DNA of 64,000 bases from Legionella rowbothamii (GTDB taxonomy: Bacteria > Pseudomonadota > Gammaproteobacteria > Legionellales > Legionellaceae). Every line of letters begins with the position of its first letter. Within the stretch, counting starts at the first letter, position 1. The DNA is taken from positions 186,001 through 250,000 of the forward strand of contig NZ_CAAAIM010000006.1 of assembly GCF_900639985.1 (NCBI RefSeq), given 5' to 3'. Below the pieces are notes generated by a model. That model saw only the letters and a list, made by a program, of their open reading frames with translations. It made no database searches and was not told the DNA's origin. The position numbers and the translations under genes were made by a program. Below are positions 10,336 through 18,322 of this stretch, piece by piece.

Positions 10336-10370
10336 GGTATTGCTCCTTGATTTAAAGAGGATTACCTATC

Positions 10371-10398
10371 CCCATTGGGATAAAAAATCCCCAATGGG
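10371..10398 (-). promoter_or_regulatory. Hairpin just upstream of the 66-aa gene start
   Basis: CCCATTGGG pairs perfectly with CCCAATGGG across a loop rich in A/T. The stem sits between the ribozyme leader and the ribosome-binding site of the 66-aa gene. On the minus strand the loop contains a short U-run, but the stem lies upstream of the gene, so a translation- or stability-control role is more likely than termination. Confidence 0.5.
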
Positions 10399-10532
10399 TT
10401 TGCAAAGCAGAATCACCGAAACGGTGGTTGATTTGCCTGATTGTTAAAGAAGTTATGCTTATAGCATTCCTGGGCATAAAGCCATGAATCATATCCATGA
10501 AATTGAATCTTGAGATAAACAAGATTCAAAAG

Positions 10533-10578
10533 TTTCCCAACTAAACGTTCCACCATTAAATTAGGGAAGAAGATGGTG
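10533..10578 (-). ncRNA. Hairpin/pseudoknot 3' of hammerhead A
   Basis: On the minus strand CACCAT (10578-10573) pairs with ATGGTG (10556-10551). The loop carries TTCCC (10568-10564), which can pair with GGGAA (10538-10534) downstream of the stem, forming an H-type pseudoknot. The equivalent element B has a different stem sequence (AGCCAC/GTGGCT) but the same pairing, identical TTCCC/GGGAA strands and a related ACGTTTA spacer. That covariation supports a real RNA structure. Confidence 0.65.
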
Positions 10579-10582
10579 TTAT

Positions 10583-10641
10583 CACAAGACCCGAAAAATT
10601 TAATCAGGTTTCACCAGACTCACACTGGATCATCAGTTGTG
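10583..10641 (-). ncRNA. Type I hammerhead ribozyme A
   Basis: On the minus strand: stem I CACAA/TTGTG, core CTGATGA (10636-10630), stem II CCAG/CTGG with a 7-base loop, core GAA, stem III starting A-U then CC/GG, and C at 10588 as the cleavage nucleotide. Cleavage would fall between 10588 and 10587. Ends lie in stem I, so it is type I. One oddity: the base pair next to the core in stem II (10.1/11.1) is U-U instead of G-C, which may lower activity. It lies between the nuclease-fusion gene and the 66-aa gene/ardA. Confidence 0.75.
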
Positions 10642-10752
10642 TAACCTCGATTTTATCTGGCCTAATTGGAAAATCAATACTTTTTCTGATGCTGTTATCA
10701 AATGAATCTATTTGATATTAATTGATATTTTAACAACAACCTGCCTGATGAT

Positions 10753-12711
10753 TTAAACCAGCATATCAAACCATGCTTCGACAATCATAACCATTGCCAA
10801 GGTGTCCAACTCACAGTATCTTAAAAGTGCTTTTCTCAGCTCATCACGCTCAAAATCACTCATATGAGTAAACTGTAATTTAGCATAAGCAATGGTTGCA
10901 GCCCCTCCTTCCTTTAATTGATCATCTTCAAATAGCAATTCAATTTTCTCATTCGGTATTTCTTTATTGATGGGGGCAAGCAATGAATAAGGATCTTTAA
11001 TTTCGTTGTGATCAAAAACAATCCATTGTTGATCTGTAAAATTTTTACTGGAGACTCCATTTTTAGATCCATAAATGGGTTTACTGTATTTCTCCTGTAA
11101 AAACTTAGAACGTTTTATGATTGTTGGAAATATTGTTTTAATAGAGTTTGACCCTTTGGTTAAAGGATCATAATAAAATCGTTTTACCAGTTCCCATAAA
11201 TCAACCATGCATCGCTTTCCCTCCCATTGTTCACGACTTTTACCAGACGATTTAGTAATTGATTTTATGAATTCACATATTTCTTCTTTATCGGGTGGTG
11301 GTTCGGACATTTCTTCAAGTTGGCGCAAAATAAAATTGAGATATGTATTTTCATGATTGCTGTAGCGAAAAATGGTCCCGGTATCTTTTTCTAATTCTTT
11401 TTTAAGAGCACGAACAAACTCGATAGAAGGATCGATGCCTGGCTCAGTATTTAAGTATTCACCAAAATGCTCAATATTCCCTTGCTGGTCAATGATATGA
11501 TGTGAAAACTGGAATGCAACACCTTGATATGGATGCATGCCTTTTTTAAAGGGGATTGGCATCATAGCTGTTTCAAAATCGATAAAATGTAATGGGTAGG
11601 TCCATGAAGCGATTTCATCTTTCAACCCTTGTTTGTCCAACCATACCTCATTATCAGCATTTTTAACTTTTTCTATCTGAAGCCACTGCCGCTCAGATTG
11701 AGAAAGACCTGGTTTACCGTCACTTTTTGTTTGAAGATCAGACTCATCAAAATCTTTGAGCTTAATAAGTCCTGATTTTAAACATTCATCTTTTTTGGGA
11801 TAAGCCCATAAATCAAGTATGGTTGCATCTTGAAAATCAGAGTCACGATACTGCAAAGCTTCAGCCCAACACTCCTTATATCCTGATTTAAAACCACCTG
11901 TCTCATCTTGAAGTGTTCTAAATTGGCATTTAGCGCATTCCTTTTTCGGAATAGGTGGTGATTTTTTGTCGCTGAAATAATAGTCGCTGAATTCCTGGAA
12001 TTGATTTTTAAAATCAATACCTTTTTCATTGCGTTCATTCCAAATTTTTTCGATCAGATCGTCTACGTTCATTTCTTTTAAAAGAGGAACAGATAAATCC
12101 TCAACAGATAAGGTATCTGCTATTTTCACACATGGCTTTCCTGATTGATCTTTCTCCAAAATAAATTTTTGGTTCAATCCATCCGTTGGGCAAAGGCTAT
12201 CTTTATCAATCAGCATTAAATAGCTTGAGATTCGGTAATTTGGATAGACGTTCTGTAATACCCATTTCTGAAAAGCAATATCTGCAATGTACGATTTCCA
12301 ATCAGCATTAATTGTTCCATCTCTTTTTTCAATCTTGGTTCTTGTGTTTTTATCAATAGATTTTGCTTTTACCTCAATGAGCTTAAGGTGATTCTTATCT
12401 TTGATTAAAATATCTGATCGAACAAAATACCTCTTATATTGAATGGCTGCTTCAAATAATGTTACAGATTCTTCAAGCAGCAATTTTTGAGTAGTGGTTA
12501 TTGATGATTCATTGTCATCTTCTTTAATCAGAGTGCCTAGAGGGTAATAGCATCGGGCTAAAGCCTCAACTTGATAACCCCCTTCTGCTAATGCTTTGAG
12601 AAATGCATCTTCTGTTTGTTGGTTTGCGTAATCACGTTTATCGACATAATAAAGCTTAGTGGGGCATTCGAGTGCCAACTTAAATTTAGATTTAGTTAGG
12701 TTAGAAGACAT
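10753..12711 (-). CDS. Cas4/RecB-like nuclease fused to a DEDD exonuclease-like domain (DUF2779 type)
   Basis: The N-terminal part begins SKFKLALECPTKLYY, the Cys plus YY signature of Cas4/RecB-family nucleases. It has a PD-(D/E)XK-like IEVKAK motif, and a CAKC...C cluster that with the first Cys could hold an Fe-S centre. The C-terminal part has HFIDFET and, at the end, RYCELDTLAM, typical of DEDD 3'-5' exonucleases and of DUF2779 proteins. It probably processes DNA ends. I start it at 12711 because MSSNLTKSK begins the family-like sequence with a GAG site upstream; an in-frame ATG at 12777 is less likely. It follows two recombinase-like genes. Confidence 0.65.
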   Translation of the reverse strand: MSSNLTKSKFKLALECPTKLYYVDKRDYANQQTEDAFLKALAEGGYQVEALARCYYPLGTLIKEDDNESSITTTQKLLLEESVTLFEAAIQYKRYFVRSDILIKDKNHLKLIEVKAKSIDKNTRTKIEKRDGTINADWKSYIADIAFQKWVLQNVYPNYRISSYLMLIDKDSLCPTDGLNQKFILEKDQSGKPCVKIADTLSVEDLSVPLLKEMNVDDLIEKIWNERNEKGIDFKNQFQEFSDYYFSDKKSPPIPKKECAKCQFRTLQDETGGFKSGYKECWAEALQYRDSDFQDATILDLWAYPKKDECLKSGLIKLKDFDESDLQTKSDGKPGLSQSERQWLQIEKVKNADNEVWLDKQGLKDEIASWTYPLHFIDFETAMMPIPFKKGMHPYQGVAFQFSHHIIDQQGNIEHFGEYLNTEPGIDPSIEFVRALKKELEKDTGTIFRYSNHENTYLNFILRQLEEMSEPPPDKEEICEFIKSITKSSGKSREQWEGKRCMVDLWELVKRFYYDPLTKGSNSIKTIFPTIIKRSKFLQEKYSKPIYGSKNGVSSKNFTDQQWIVFDHNEIKDPYSLLAPINKEIPNEKIELLFEDDQLKEGGAATIAYAKLQFTHMSDFERDELRKALLRYCELDTLAMVMIVEAWFDMLV

Positions 12712-12769
12712 CAATATCTCTATTCGTCTATTCATATCAAAGTGTAGCAAAACAAAAGAGATAAAATTT

Positions 12770-13669
12770 TTAACCAATATAGGTTTTGATGATCCCTAAA
12801 CGAGAATGCCCCAATTGACGGCTGAGTATGTCCCTCGCACTTCTATCCCATTCGCGTTCATGACCCTTGAGGTTTTTTGAAGATTTACCACCGTTTATAG
12901 GACAAATTAATCCTTTCCCATTTACATCAAAACTTTTAGTCAATTCCACGTATAGCCGCTGAGCATAGGCATGGCGCAGGCCATGACATTTGCTAAGGCC
13001 CATATTTTGTGTTTGAACTTGATAATGACTAAGGTGCTGTTTGTAGGTTCGGTCTTTGGGAATCAAGGAGTGTCCTGGTAACACTAACTGCATGGCTTTA
13101 GCAATCCACTGACGTTGTTCCTCATTTGTAATTTCAACAATTCGTCCGATACCCCCTTTTGTCCAGCTAGGTTTTATTTTAAGACAATCACCTTGCCAGG
13201 CATCGCTGATAATCAATTTCATTGATTCTTCCCGACGTAATCCAAAAAGCGATTGAGCTTCAAGAGATAATTTAATCATAGGATCAGTACATTTTGAAAA
13301 ATCTATCTGATGTATAGCTTTGCTATGAGTAGGGATGTAGCTACGCTTCGAGATCTGATAAGCGTCATTATCGGGTTTAACCAGATGAGGCTTATCCAGC
13401 AAAATGCTTAGTTTGCGTAATTTTGCCATGTAATTTTTTATTGTTGCAGGATTCTTGCCCTGAGTTTGCCAATGCTCGACCAAGATATGAATATGCTTGG
13501 GTTTGAGACCATTAATGTGTCCTACCTGGTATCCTAATTCATGTAAGTCTTTAATGCAGCGATTTAACATATGGCGCATATCGGCTTTGCTGGCAAAGGA
13601 GTATACCTTGATACTTTTAACACATTCATTAATGGAGAACTGAGCGCTTTTTAGTTTTGATTTACTCAT
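12770..13669 (-). CDS. Tyrosine recombinase-like protein with intact active site
   Basis: A 299-aa protein of the integrase-domain type. Catalytic residues are visible: Arg in FGLRREE, His-x-x-Arg in HGLRH, His in QLGHS and a Tyr in KTYIG only three residues from the C terminus. The N-terminal half resembles a core-binding SAM-like domain. It is unlike the P4-type integrase at 2423. It overlaps the preceding recombinase-like gene by 8 bases. Likely roles are site-specific resolution, excision or inversion; its target is unknown. Confidence 0.8.
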   Translation of the reverse strand: MSKSKLKSAQFSINECVKSIKVYSFASKADMRHMLNRCIKDLHELGYQVGHINGLKPKHIHILVEHWQTQGKNPATIKNYMAKLRKLSILLDKPHLVKPDNDAYQISKRSYIPTHSKAIHQIDFSKCTDPMIKLSLEAQSLFGLRREESMKLIISDAWQGDCLKIKPSWTKGGIGRIVEITNEEQRQWIAKAMQLVLPGHSLIPKDRTYKQHLSHYQVQTQNMGLSKCHGLRHAYAQRLYVELTKSFDVNGKGLICPINGGKSSKNLKGHEREWDRSARDILSRQLGHSRLGIIKTYIG

Positions 13670-14468
13670 TTAAGTAGAGCCATAGTGTATTAGGGGATTT
13701 AATCCCCATTTCATCGCGAATGAGCCAATTCGTTTGATAATTACCAAGAATGGGCTGCAGTTCTTTTTTTAATTGTTGAGCATAGAGATAACGGTAGGTT
13801 TTATTGGTTGGTAATTTATAAGCACTTAGTGCCATACCCCAAAGGGTGCGAATGCTATTATAGCAATGCATATCCACCAAACTTTGGCGGCCTTTGCTGT
13901 ATTGAATCAATGCCTGAATAATCACGAGTTGGCTCTCATGACGCATGGGGATTTTTCTATCCTCTGAATTAAAGGCAACTTCACGGGTGAGCAAAAGTTT
14001 GTGTTCTTTGATGTGTATGTCTGGTCTTAGATTAATGGCTTCATTGAAGGTCAAACCGAATTGGATTTGAAAGGCCATAATAATTTGCGCGACCGGCTCA
14101 TTTATATTGGTCCAAATATCGGGTGGAACTATTTTTTTTCTTTTAGAAGAATAAATTCGACCCAATCCCAAGGATTTATTATCGATTCCTTGTAATGGAC
14201 AATCGATGTTGTTTAAGAAACTTCGAATCGTGGTCATGTAATCCATAATAGTAGCAGGCTTAACTCTATTGCCTTGCCAAAGCTGAATAAGGTTTTGGAT
14301 ATGCTGAATTTTTAAAACAGACCAAGAACTGGGGATCTCACCAGTCGTGAATAAATCATCAATCATTTTATGAATGACGAAAGCTCGATTTTGTTTATCC
14401 TTGAAGCTGCCTCGTGTATCCGATTTTAAGTAGCGATTGGCAGATCGTCTCAAAGACTCTTTTCGCAT
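13662..14468 (-). CDS. Recombinase-like protein with degenerate active site
   Basis: About 268 aa, arranged like the next gene: QFGLTFNEAINL sits where the partner has a catalytic FGLRREE, and TYRYLYAQ replaces HGLRHAYAQ. The catalytic Arg and His thus appear lost. It may be a structural or DNA-binding partner of the active recombinase rather than an enzyme. I start it at the ATG at 14468, which has GAGAG upstream and a GAGCAATA context matching the 66-aa gene; the GTG at 14528 is less likely. It is the first gene after hammerhead leader B. Confidence 0.7.
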   Translation of the reverse strand: MRKESLRRSANRYLKSDTRGSFKDKQNRAFVIHKMIDDLFTTGEIPSSWSVLKIQHIQNLIQLWQGNRVKPATIMDYMTTIRSFLNNIDCPLQGIDNKSLGLGRIYSSKRKKIVPPDIWTNINEPVAQIIMAFQIQFGLTFNEAINLRPDIHIKEHKLLLTREVAFNSEDRKIPMRHESQLVIIQALIQYSKGRQSLVDMHCYNSIRTLWGMALSAYKLPTNKTYRYLYAQQLKKELQPILGNYQTNWLIRDEMGIKSPNTLWLYLNE

Positions 14469-14768
14469 GATATTGCTCTCTAAAAATACTTGCCCTGACT
14501 TTGGTTTAGTGTTGATCGAGCGGCTCACTCAAAAGCGATACCAGGCTTACGCCACAAGGCTCCAACTGGGGGGCAAATCAATCGTTATAAGGCAAACAAT
14601 ATTGCCGGTTTACTACGGTTTTTTAGTGTTGTTCTCCTTTTTTATTTAATAGGTAAATGAATACGCAAAGAAGTACTCTGCGCTTAGACTGAGTCATAAC
14701 AAAATGTTGTGATGACAGTAAATTTTTAAAGAAATCTACGCTGCCGAATGGCAGATATCCATGAAGGG

Positions 14769-14815
14769 TTTCCCGACTTAAACGTCCAGCCACTGAGTTA
14801 GGGAATGAGGTGGCT
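14769..14815 (-). ncRNA. Hairpin/pseudoknot 3' of hammerhead B
   Basis: On the minus strand AGCCAC (14815-14810) pairs with GTGGCT (14793-14788). The loop TTCCC (14805-14801) can pair with GGGAA (14774-14770) downstream. The element starts two bases after the ribozyme ends and matches the fold of element A with compensating stem changes. Confidence 0.65.
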
Positions 14816-14816
14816 T

Positions 14817-14871
14817 AGCATAAGACCTTAATAAGGTTTCGCCTGAACTACCCAGGCTCATCAGTTATGCT
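14817..14871 (-). ncRNA. Type I hammerhead ribozyme B (canonical core)
   Basis: On the minus strand: stem I AGCATAA/TTATGCT (7 perfect pairs), core CTGATGA (14864-14858), stem II GCCTG/CAGGC with a 7-base loop, core GAA (14840-14838), stem III ACCTT/AAGGT with a 3-base loop, and C at 14824 as nucleotide 17. Every invariant base of the hammerhead core is present. Cleavage is expected between 14824 and 14823. Open ends in stem I make it type I. It lies between sbcC and the recombinase pair, with about 355 bases from cut site to the first start codon. Confidence 0.9.
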
Positions 14872-14923
14872 TGATTTCAAACTATCAAAATGGTGCTTGC
14901 TGGGCAAGGGGTTTTGAAAGGAA

Positions 14924-15037
14924 ATTTTATCCTATCGGATTTGGTCCGATAGGATAAAATGACTGAATGTATTGATTTTACTGGGTAAAATCAAGGCTGT
15001 TGTTCTGCGTCACTGCAGATATTTTGCAGTGACGCAG
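14924..15037. repeat. Three consecutive perfect hairpins after sbcC
   Basis: Hairpin 1: a 16-bp stem (14924-14939 with 14945-14960) with a 5-base loop. Hairpin 2: a 9-bp stem (14972-14980 with 14986-14994) with a 5-base loop. Hairpin 3: a 13-bp stem (15005-15017 with 15025-15037) with a 7-base loop. All are perfect. None is followed by a convincing U-run on the minus strand, so simple termination does not fully explain them. They could be mRNA-protecting 3' structures for sbcC, operators, or DNA hairpins. Confidence 0.8.
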
Positions 15038-15046
15038 TTGGTGGCT

Positions 15047-18000
15047 TTAAATTATTGTTTCCTCTCTGAGTATTTTTGAACAGCCAGGTCCATCAATCGC
15101 ACTTCTACCACCACTTATTGGTTGTACATTTATTTGAGTGCCAATTCGTTCTTTTAGTGCTTGAACATGAGATATGATTCCAATTAGTTTGCCATCTTGT
15201 TGTAATTCACCAAGTGTCTCCAATGCCGTTTCCAGTGCATCATCATCTAAGGTACCAAAACCTTCATCCAGAAACAGCGAATCTACGCGAACTTTTTGAC
15301 TTGCCATTTTTGATAAACCCAAAGCAAGCGAAAGACTGACAATAAAGCTTTCACCACCGGAGAGGTTTTTTGTAGTACGAGTTTCCCCAGCCTGATAATT
15401 ATCAACAACATTCAACTCCAAGGGTTGTACATCATCTCTAATTAACAAATAACGATCAGTCATTTTTTCTAATTGTTTATTGGCATGATTAACCATCAGT
15501 TCAAAAGTTAATCCTTGTGCAAAGTTTCGATATTTTTTGCCATCGGAGGAGCCAATAAGGCTATGTAATTTGTCCATTCGATCGCATTCAAATTTCTGTT
15601 TATCTATTAATGTTCTTTTAATTTCAAATTGTTTCTTATTGTCATTGTGTTTTTTTAATTCAAGGGTCAACGTAGTAACTCTTTCTCGAATTTGATTTAA
15701 ACTGTTATTGGATTTTTCTAGTTTTGGTATTAGTTCACTCAAATTAGATTCGGTAACCATTTTATCTCTTTCAGTGACAAGACGTTCGCTTCTGTCTGTT
15801 ATTTTTGCGTCCAGACTGGTTTTCTTGTTATCTAATATTTTTGCTAATTCCGTAAGAGAGTTTCTCTGATCAGGTCCCAAGCAAAATGATATAAAAATTG
15901 TTTCATCACTAAAATTTAAGCTCTTTAATGCACTTTTGAAGCTTATCTCCAATTCGTAAAGCTGAGGCTCTCTTTGTGAAATTTGATCTTTCAAAGTTTG
16001 AATTTTAGTTTGAGCTACCTCGAAATTACGAGCAAATCTGTCCAACTCACTTTTAACAATACTTTTAGACTTTTCAGCCTCCTGAAGTTCTTGTTCTATT
16101 ATGGCTTCCTCTTCGTCTGGTTTTTTAATGCCAAACATTTGGGTTCGCTGTTCTTTGATTTCAATATATTCTTTGTTGATATTTTCAAAGCTCGTTTGTT
16201 TTTCAGATAAAGATAACTTTAATGTTGCAATAACAGCTTCCAAGGGTTTTATTTCGTTATTTATCTGAGTGTATTCTCTTTCTATAGTTGCACGCTCTTC
16301 TTGTTTGATATTCCAGTTTGTTAACCGTAAATTAAGATCGATTAATATCTGATCAGTATTTGAGTAAGATATCACTTTAATACTAAATTTTTTTAACCTT
16401 TTAAGAGCTGCTTGTTCAAGCAAATCCAGTTCAGAAGTTAATTGATCAATTTGTTTTGCACATCGTTGTAACTCTTTCTCAGACTGATTATTTTCATATA
16501 TTGCATTAGATTTTAACTGGGTAATATCTGATATTTTTTGTTGCACCACTTCCTGTAAGGTTTTTATTTCTCGGATTTCTTGTTCAAAATCTTCAGCTTT
16601 ATTGATCAATTGCGATAAAGATTCAATTTTTATTTCAGTCTCATGAAGTTGGGGAATATTATTTTCTGCATATGGATGTATTTTTGAGCCACATAAAGGA
16701 CATGGCTTATCATTCTCTAGTTTTTGTCTTTCTGATTCTAAACTTGCGATCTTTTGCAAATATGCCATTTCTCTGAGTAGGTTATCTTTCTCTGTACGGT
16801 ATTCTCTTAGTACGCGATCACCTAAAAGTTGATTTAAGTTATCATTTATCCGTGTAATTTGATTTTGAACCTCAGATAATTTAGTTTGCTGCTCGGTTTC
16901 TTGCTGTGTATATTGTTCCAATCTATTTTGGTCATTTTTTAATTTTTCATTCAGAGTTTTTACTATATCGTTTATTTCAGTTAGTGATGTCTGTAATGTA
17001 ACTAATCCTTTTAATTGTTCTTCAATTCCTGTAAGTTGGCTAATTAATTCTGCATCTTCTGCATGTTTTTCTATATAATCACCAGCAGCCTCTTGTTTTT
17101 GTTTTAATAAATCTATTAACCCCTTTTTTTTGTTTAATTCATAATTTCTAGTATTAATTTCAGCAGAATTTTTTTCAATATCTCGTTGAGACTCTTCAAT
17201 TATTTTTTTCTTGTCAATTAACTGATGATCTTTATGACGAACTTTTTTAAAAATTTCAGACATTATTTTTTGTTTACTTTTAATATCAGTTAATTTTTGA
17301 TCGGCGTTGATTAAGTGTTCTTTCTGACTTTCAATGGCGGATTTCATTTCTGGGATCTTCAAGTCTTCATTGGAAAGAGCCTCCTTGTCACTAGCATGCT
17401 GCTTTCTAAATTCTTTGAGGGTGGCATAAGGCCCATCTAGCTCCATTGCCTTATTTGCTTGAGCTAGTCTATTTCTATCTATACTAAACGCTTCCAAGTC
17501 CCTATTTAACGTTACATATTCTTTTTTTAACTCAGCTATTTCTTTATTTAGCATTTCAATGGCAGTTAACCAATTAATAGCCGTGCTTAATTTTTGATTT
17601 TCATTTATCAATCCTCCTTCTTGCCCTTTTTTTTCAAGAATTTCAGCATGATAAATTGTTTCCTGTTCATCGCTAAGAAGTACGATACCACTCAACTCAG
17701 CGTGCATTAAATTTAACTTATCTCTTTCTTCTCTTGTTTTTTCATGAACTCGTTTAGATATTTCACTATAAATTTCAGTGCCTGTAATCTGTTCAAGGAT
17801 TGGCGCTCGTTCATCCGGTGTAGCCATCAAAAAGGCTGCAAAACCACCTTGAGCTAAAAGAATAGAACGGGTAAATCGTTCAAAGTCCATTCCTGTTTTT
17901 TCTTCAATAACATTCGCAACATCTCGTTTTTTAGATTCAAGAATTTGGCCTGTCAAAGCATCGATTATTTCATGTTTGGATTCACCAAGAATGCCATCAA

Positions 18001-18313
18001 TTTTTCTTCTGGCTTTATGCTGGCTCCAATGACATGTAAATTTTCCTTGTTGTGATTCAAAGGTGACCTCTGCATAACACTCAGCCGTTTGTTGCGACAT
18101 CAGTTGATTGCTACTTTTAGTGATCTTGCCTAAACGAGGTGTTGCCCCATAAAGCGCTAAACATATAGCATCCAGAATTGTTGACTTGCCTGCACCAGTT
18201 GGACCAGTAATAGCAAAAATTCCGTTCGAGATAAATTCAGGTGTTGAAAAATCAATTAACCATTCACCATATAATGAGTTTAAGTTTTTAAATCTTAGTT
18301 CGAGTATTTTCAT
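15047..18313 (-). CDS. sbcC: SbcC, ATPase subunit of the SbcCD nuclease
   Basis: A 1088-aa SMC-like ATPase. Walker A GPTGAGKST lies near residues 37-45, a long coiled coil carries the zinc hook CPLCG at about 534, and the ABC signature NLSGGES (about 984) and Walker B LFLDEGFG (about 1009) follow. With SbcD it opens and trims hairpins, cruciforms and protein-blocked DNA ends. Length is close to the usual size. It starts 9 bases after the sbcD stop. Carriage on a mobile element beside perfect hairpins is notable. Confidence 0.95.
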   Translation of the reverse strand: MKILELRFKNLNSLYGEWLIDFSTPEFISNGIFAITGPTGAGKSTILDAICLALYGATPRLGKITKSSNQLMSQQTAECYAEVTFESQQGKFTCHWSQHKARRKIDGILGESKHEIIDALTGQILESKKRDVANVIEEKTGMDFERFTRSILLAQGGFAAFLMATPDERAPILEQITGTEIYSEISKRVHEKTREERDKLNLMHAELSGIVLLSDEQETIYHAEILEKKGQEGGLINENQKLSTAINWLTAIEMLNKEIAELKKEYVTLNRDLEAFSIDRNRLAQANKAMELDGPYATLKEFRKQHASDKEALSNEDLKIPEMKSAIESQKEHLINADQKLTDIKSKQKIMSEIFKKVRHKDHQLIDKKKIIEESQRDIEKNSAEINTRNYELNKKKGLIDLLKQKQEAAGDYIEKHAEDAELISQLTGIEEQLKGLVTLQTSLTEINDIVKTLNEKLKNDQNRLEQYTQQETEQQTKLSEVQNQITRINDNLNQLLGDRVLREYRTEKDNLLREMAYLQKIASLESERQKLENDKPCPLCGSKIHPYAENNIPQLHETEIKIESLSQLINKAEDFEQEIREIKTLQEVVQQKISDITQLKSNAIYENNQSEKELQRCAKQIDQLTSELDLLEQAALKRLKKFSIKVISYSNTDQILIDLNLRLTNWNIKQEERATIEREYTQINNEIKPLEAVIATLKLSLSEKQTSFENINKEYIEIKEQRTQMFGIKKPDEEEAIIEQELQEAEKSKSIVKSELDRFARNFEVAQTKIQTLKDQISQREPQLYELEISFKSALKSLNFSDETIFISFCLGPDQRNSLTELAKILDNKKTSLDAKITDRSERLVTERDKMVTESNLSELIPKLEKSNNSLNQIRERVTTLTLELKKHNDNKKQFEIKRTLIDKQKFECDRMDKLHSLIGSSDGKKYRNFAQGLTFELMVNHANKQLEKMTDRYLLIRDDVQPLELNVVDNYQAGETRTTKNLSGGESFIVSLSLALGLSKMASQKVRVDSLFLDEGFGTLDDDALETALETLGELQQDGKLIGIISHVQALKERIGTQINVQPISGGRSAIDGPGCSKILREETII

Positions 18314-18322
18314 ATAGCCCGC

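Larger units (their letters stand above)
10336..10752. other. Structured leader A (gene-free)
   Basis: This 417-base stretch between the nuclease-fusion gene and the 66-aa gene contains no ORF of note. In minus-strand order it holds a small hairpin (10697-10716), a hammerhead ribozyme (10583-10641), a hairpin/pseudoknot (10533-10578), a 9-bp hairpin (10503-10529), a CACCG/CGGTG hairpin near 10420, and a 9-bp hairpin (10371-10398) before the ribosome-binding site. The ribozyme and pseudoknot recur in leader B at 14469-15046. Confidence 0.7.
14469..15046. other. Structured leader B (gene-free)
   Basis: About 580 bases between sbcC and the recombinase pair. In minus-strand order it holds three perfect hairpins (15037-14924), hammerhead ribozyme B (14871-14817), the pseudoknot (14815-14769), a CTGCC/GGCAG hairpin (14741-14754), and a stretch near 14620-14640 reading AAGGAGAACAAC. 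That last stretch is the same ribosome-binding-site context as ardA but no ATG follows, perhaps a lost small gene. No convincing ORF. Confidence 0.7.

Noticed and set aside
10753-12711. Cas4 of a CRISPR system
   Set aside because: Cas4-like motifs are present, but the DEDD-like C-terminal domain and absence of an array or other cas genes point to another family.
14924-15037. CRISPR array or integron-type repeats
   Set aside because: The three hairpins differ in sequence, are not direct repeats with spacers, and no cas genes are near; the Cas4-like domain belongs to a DUF2779-type protein.
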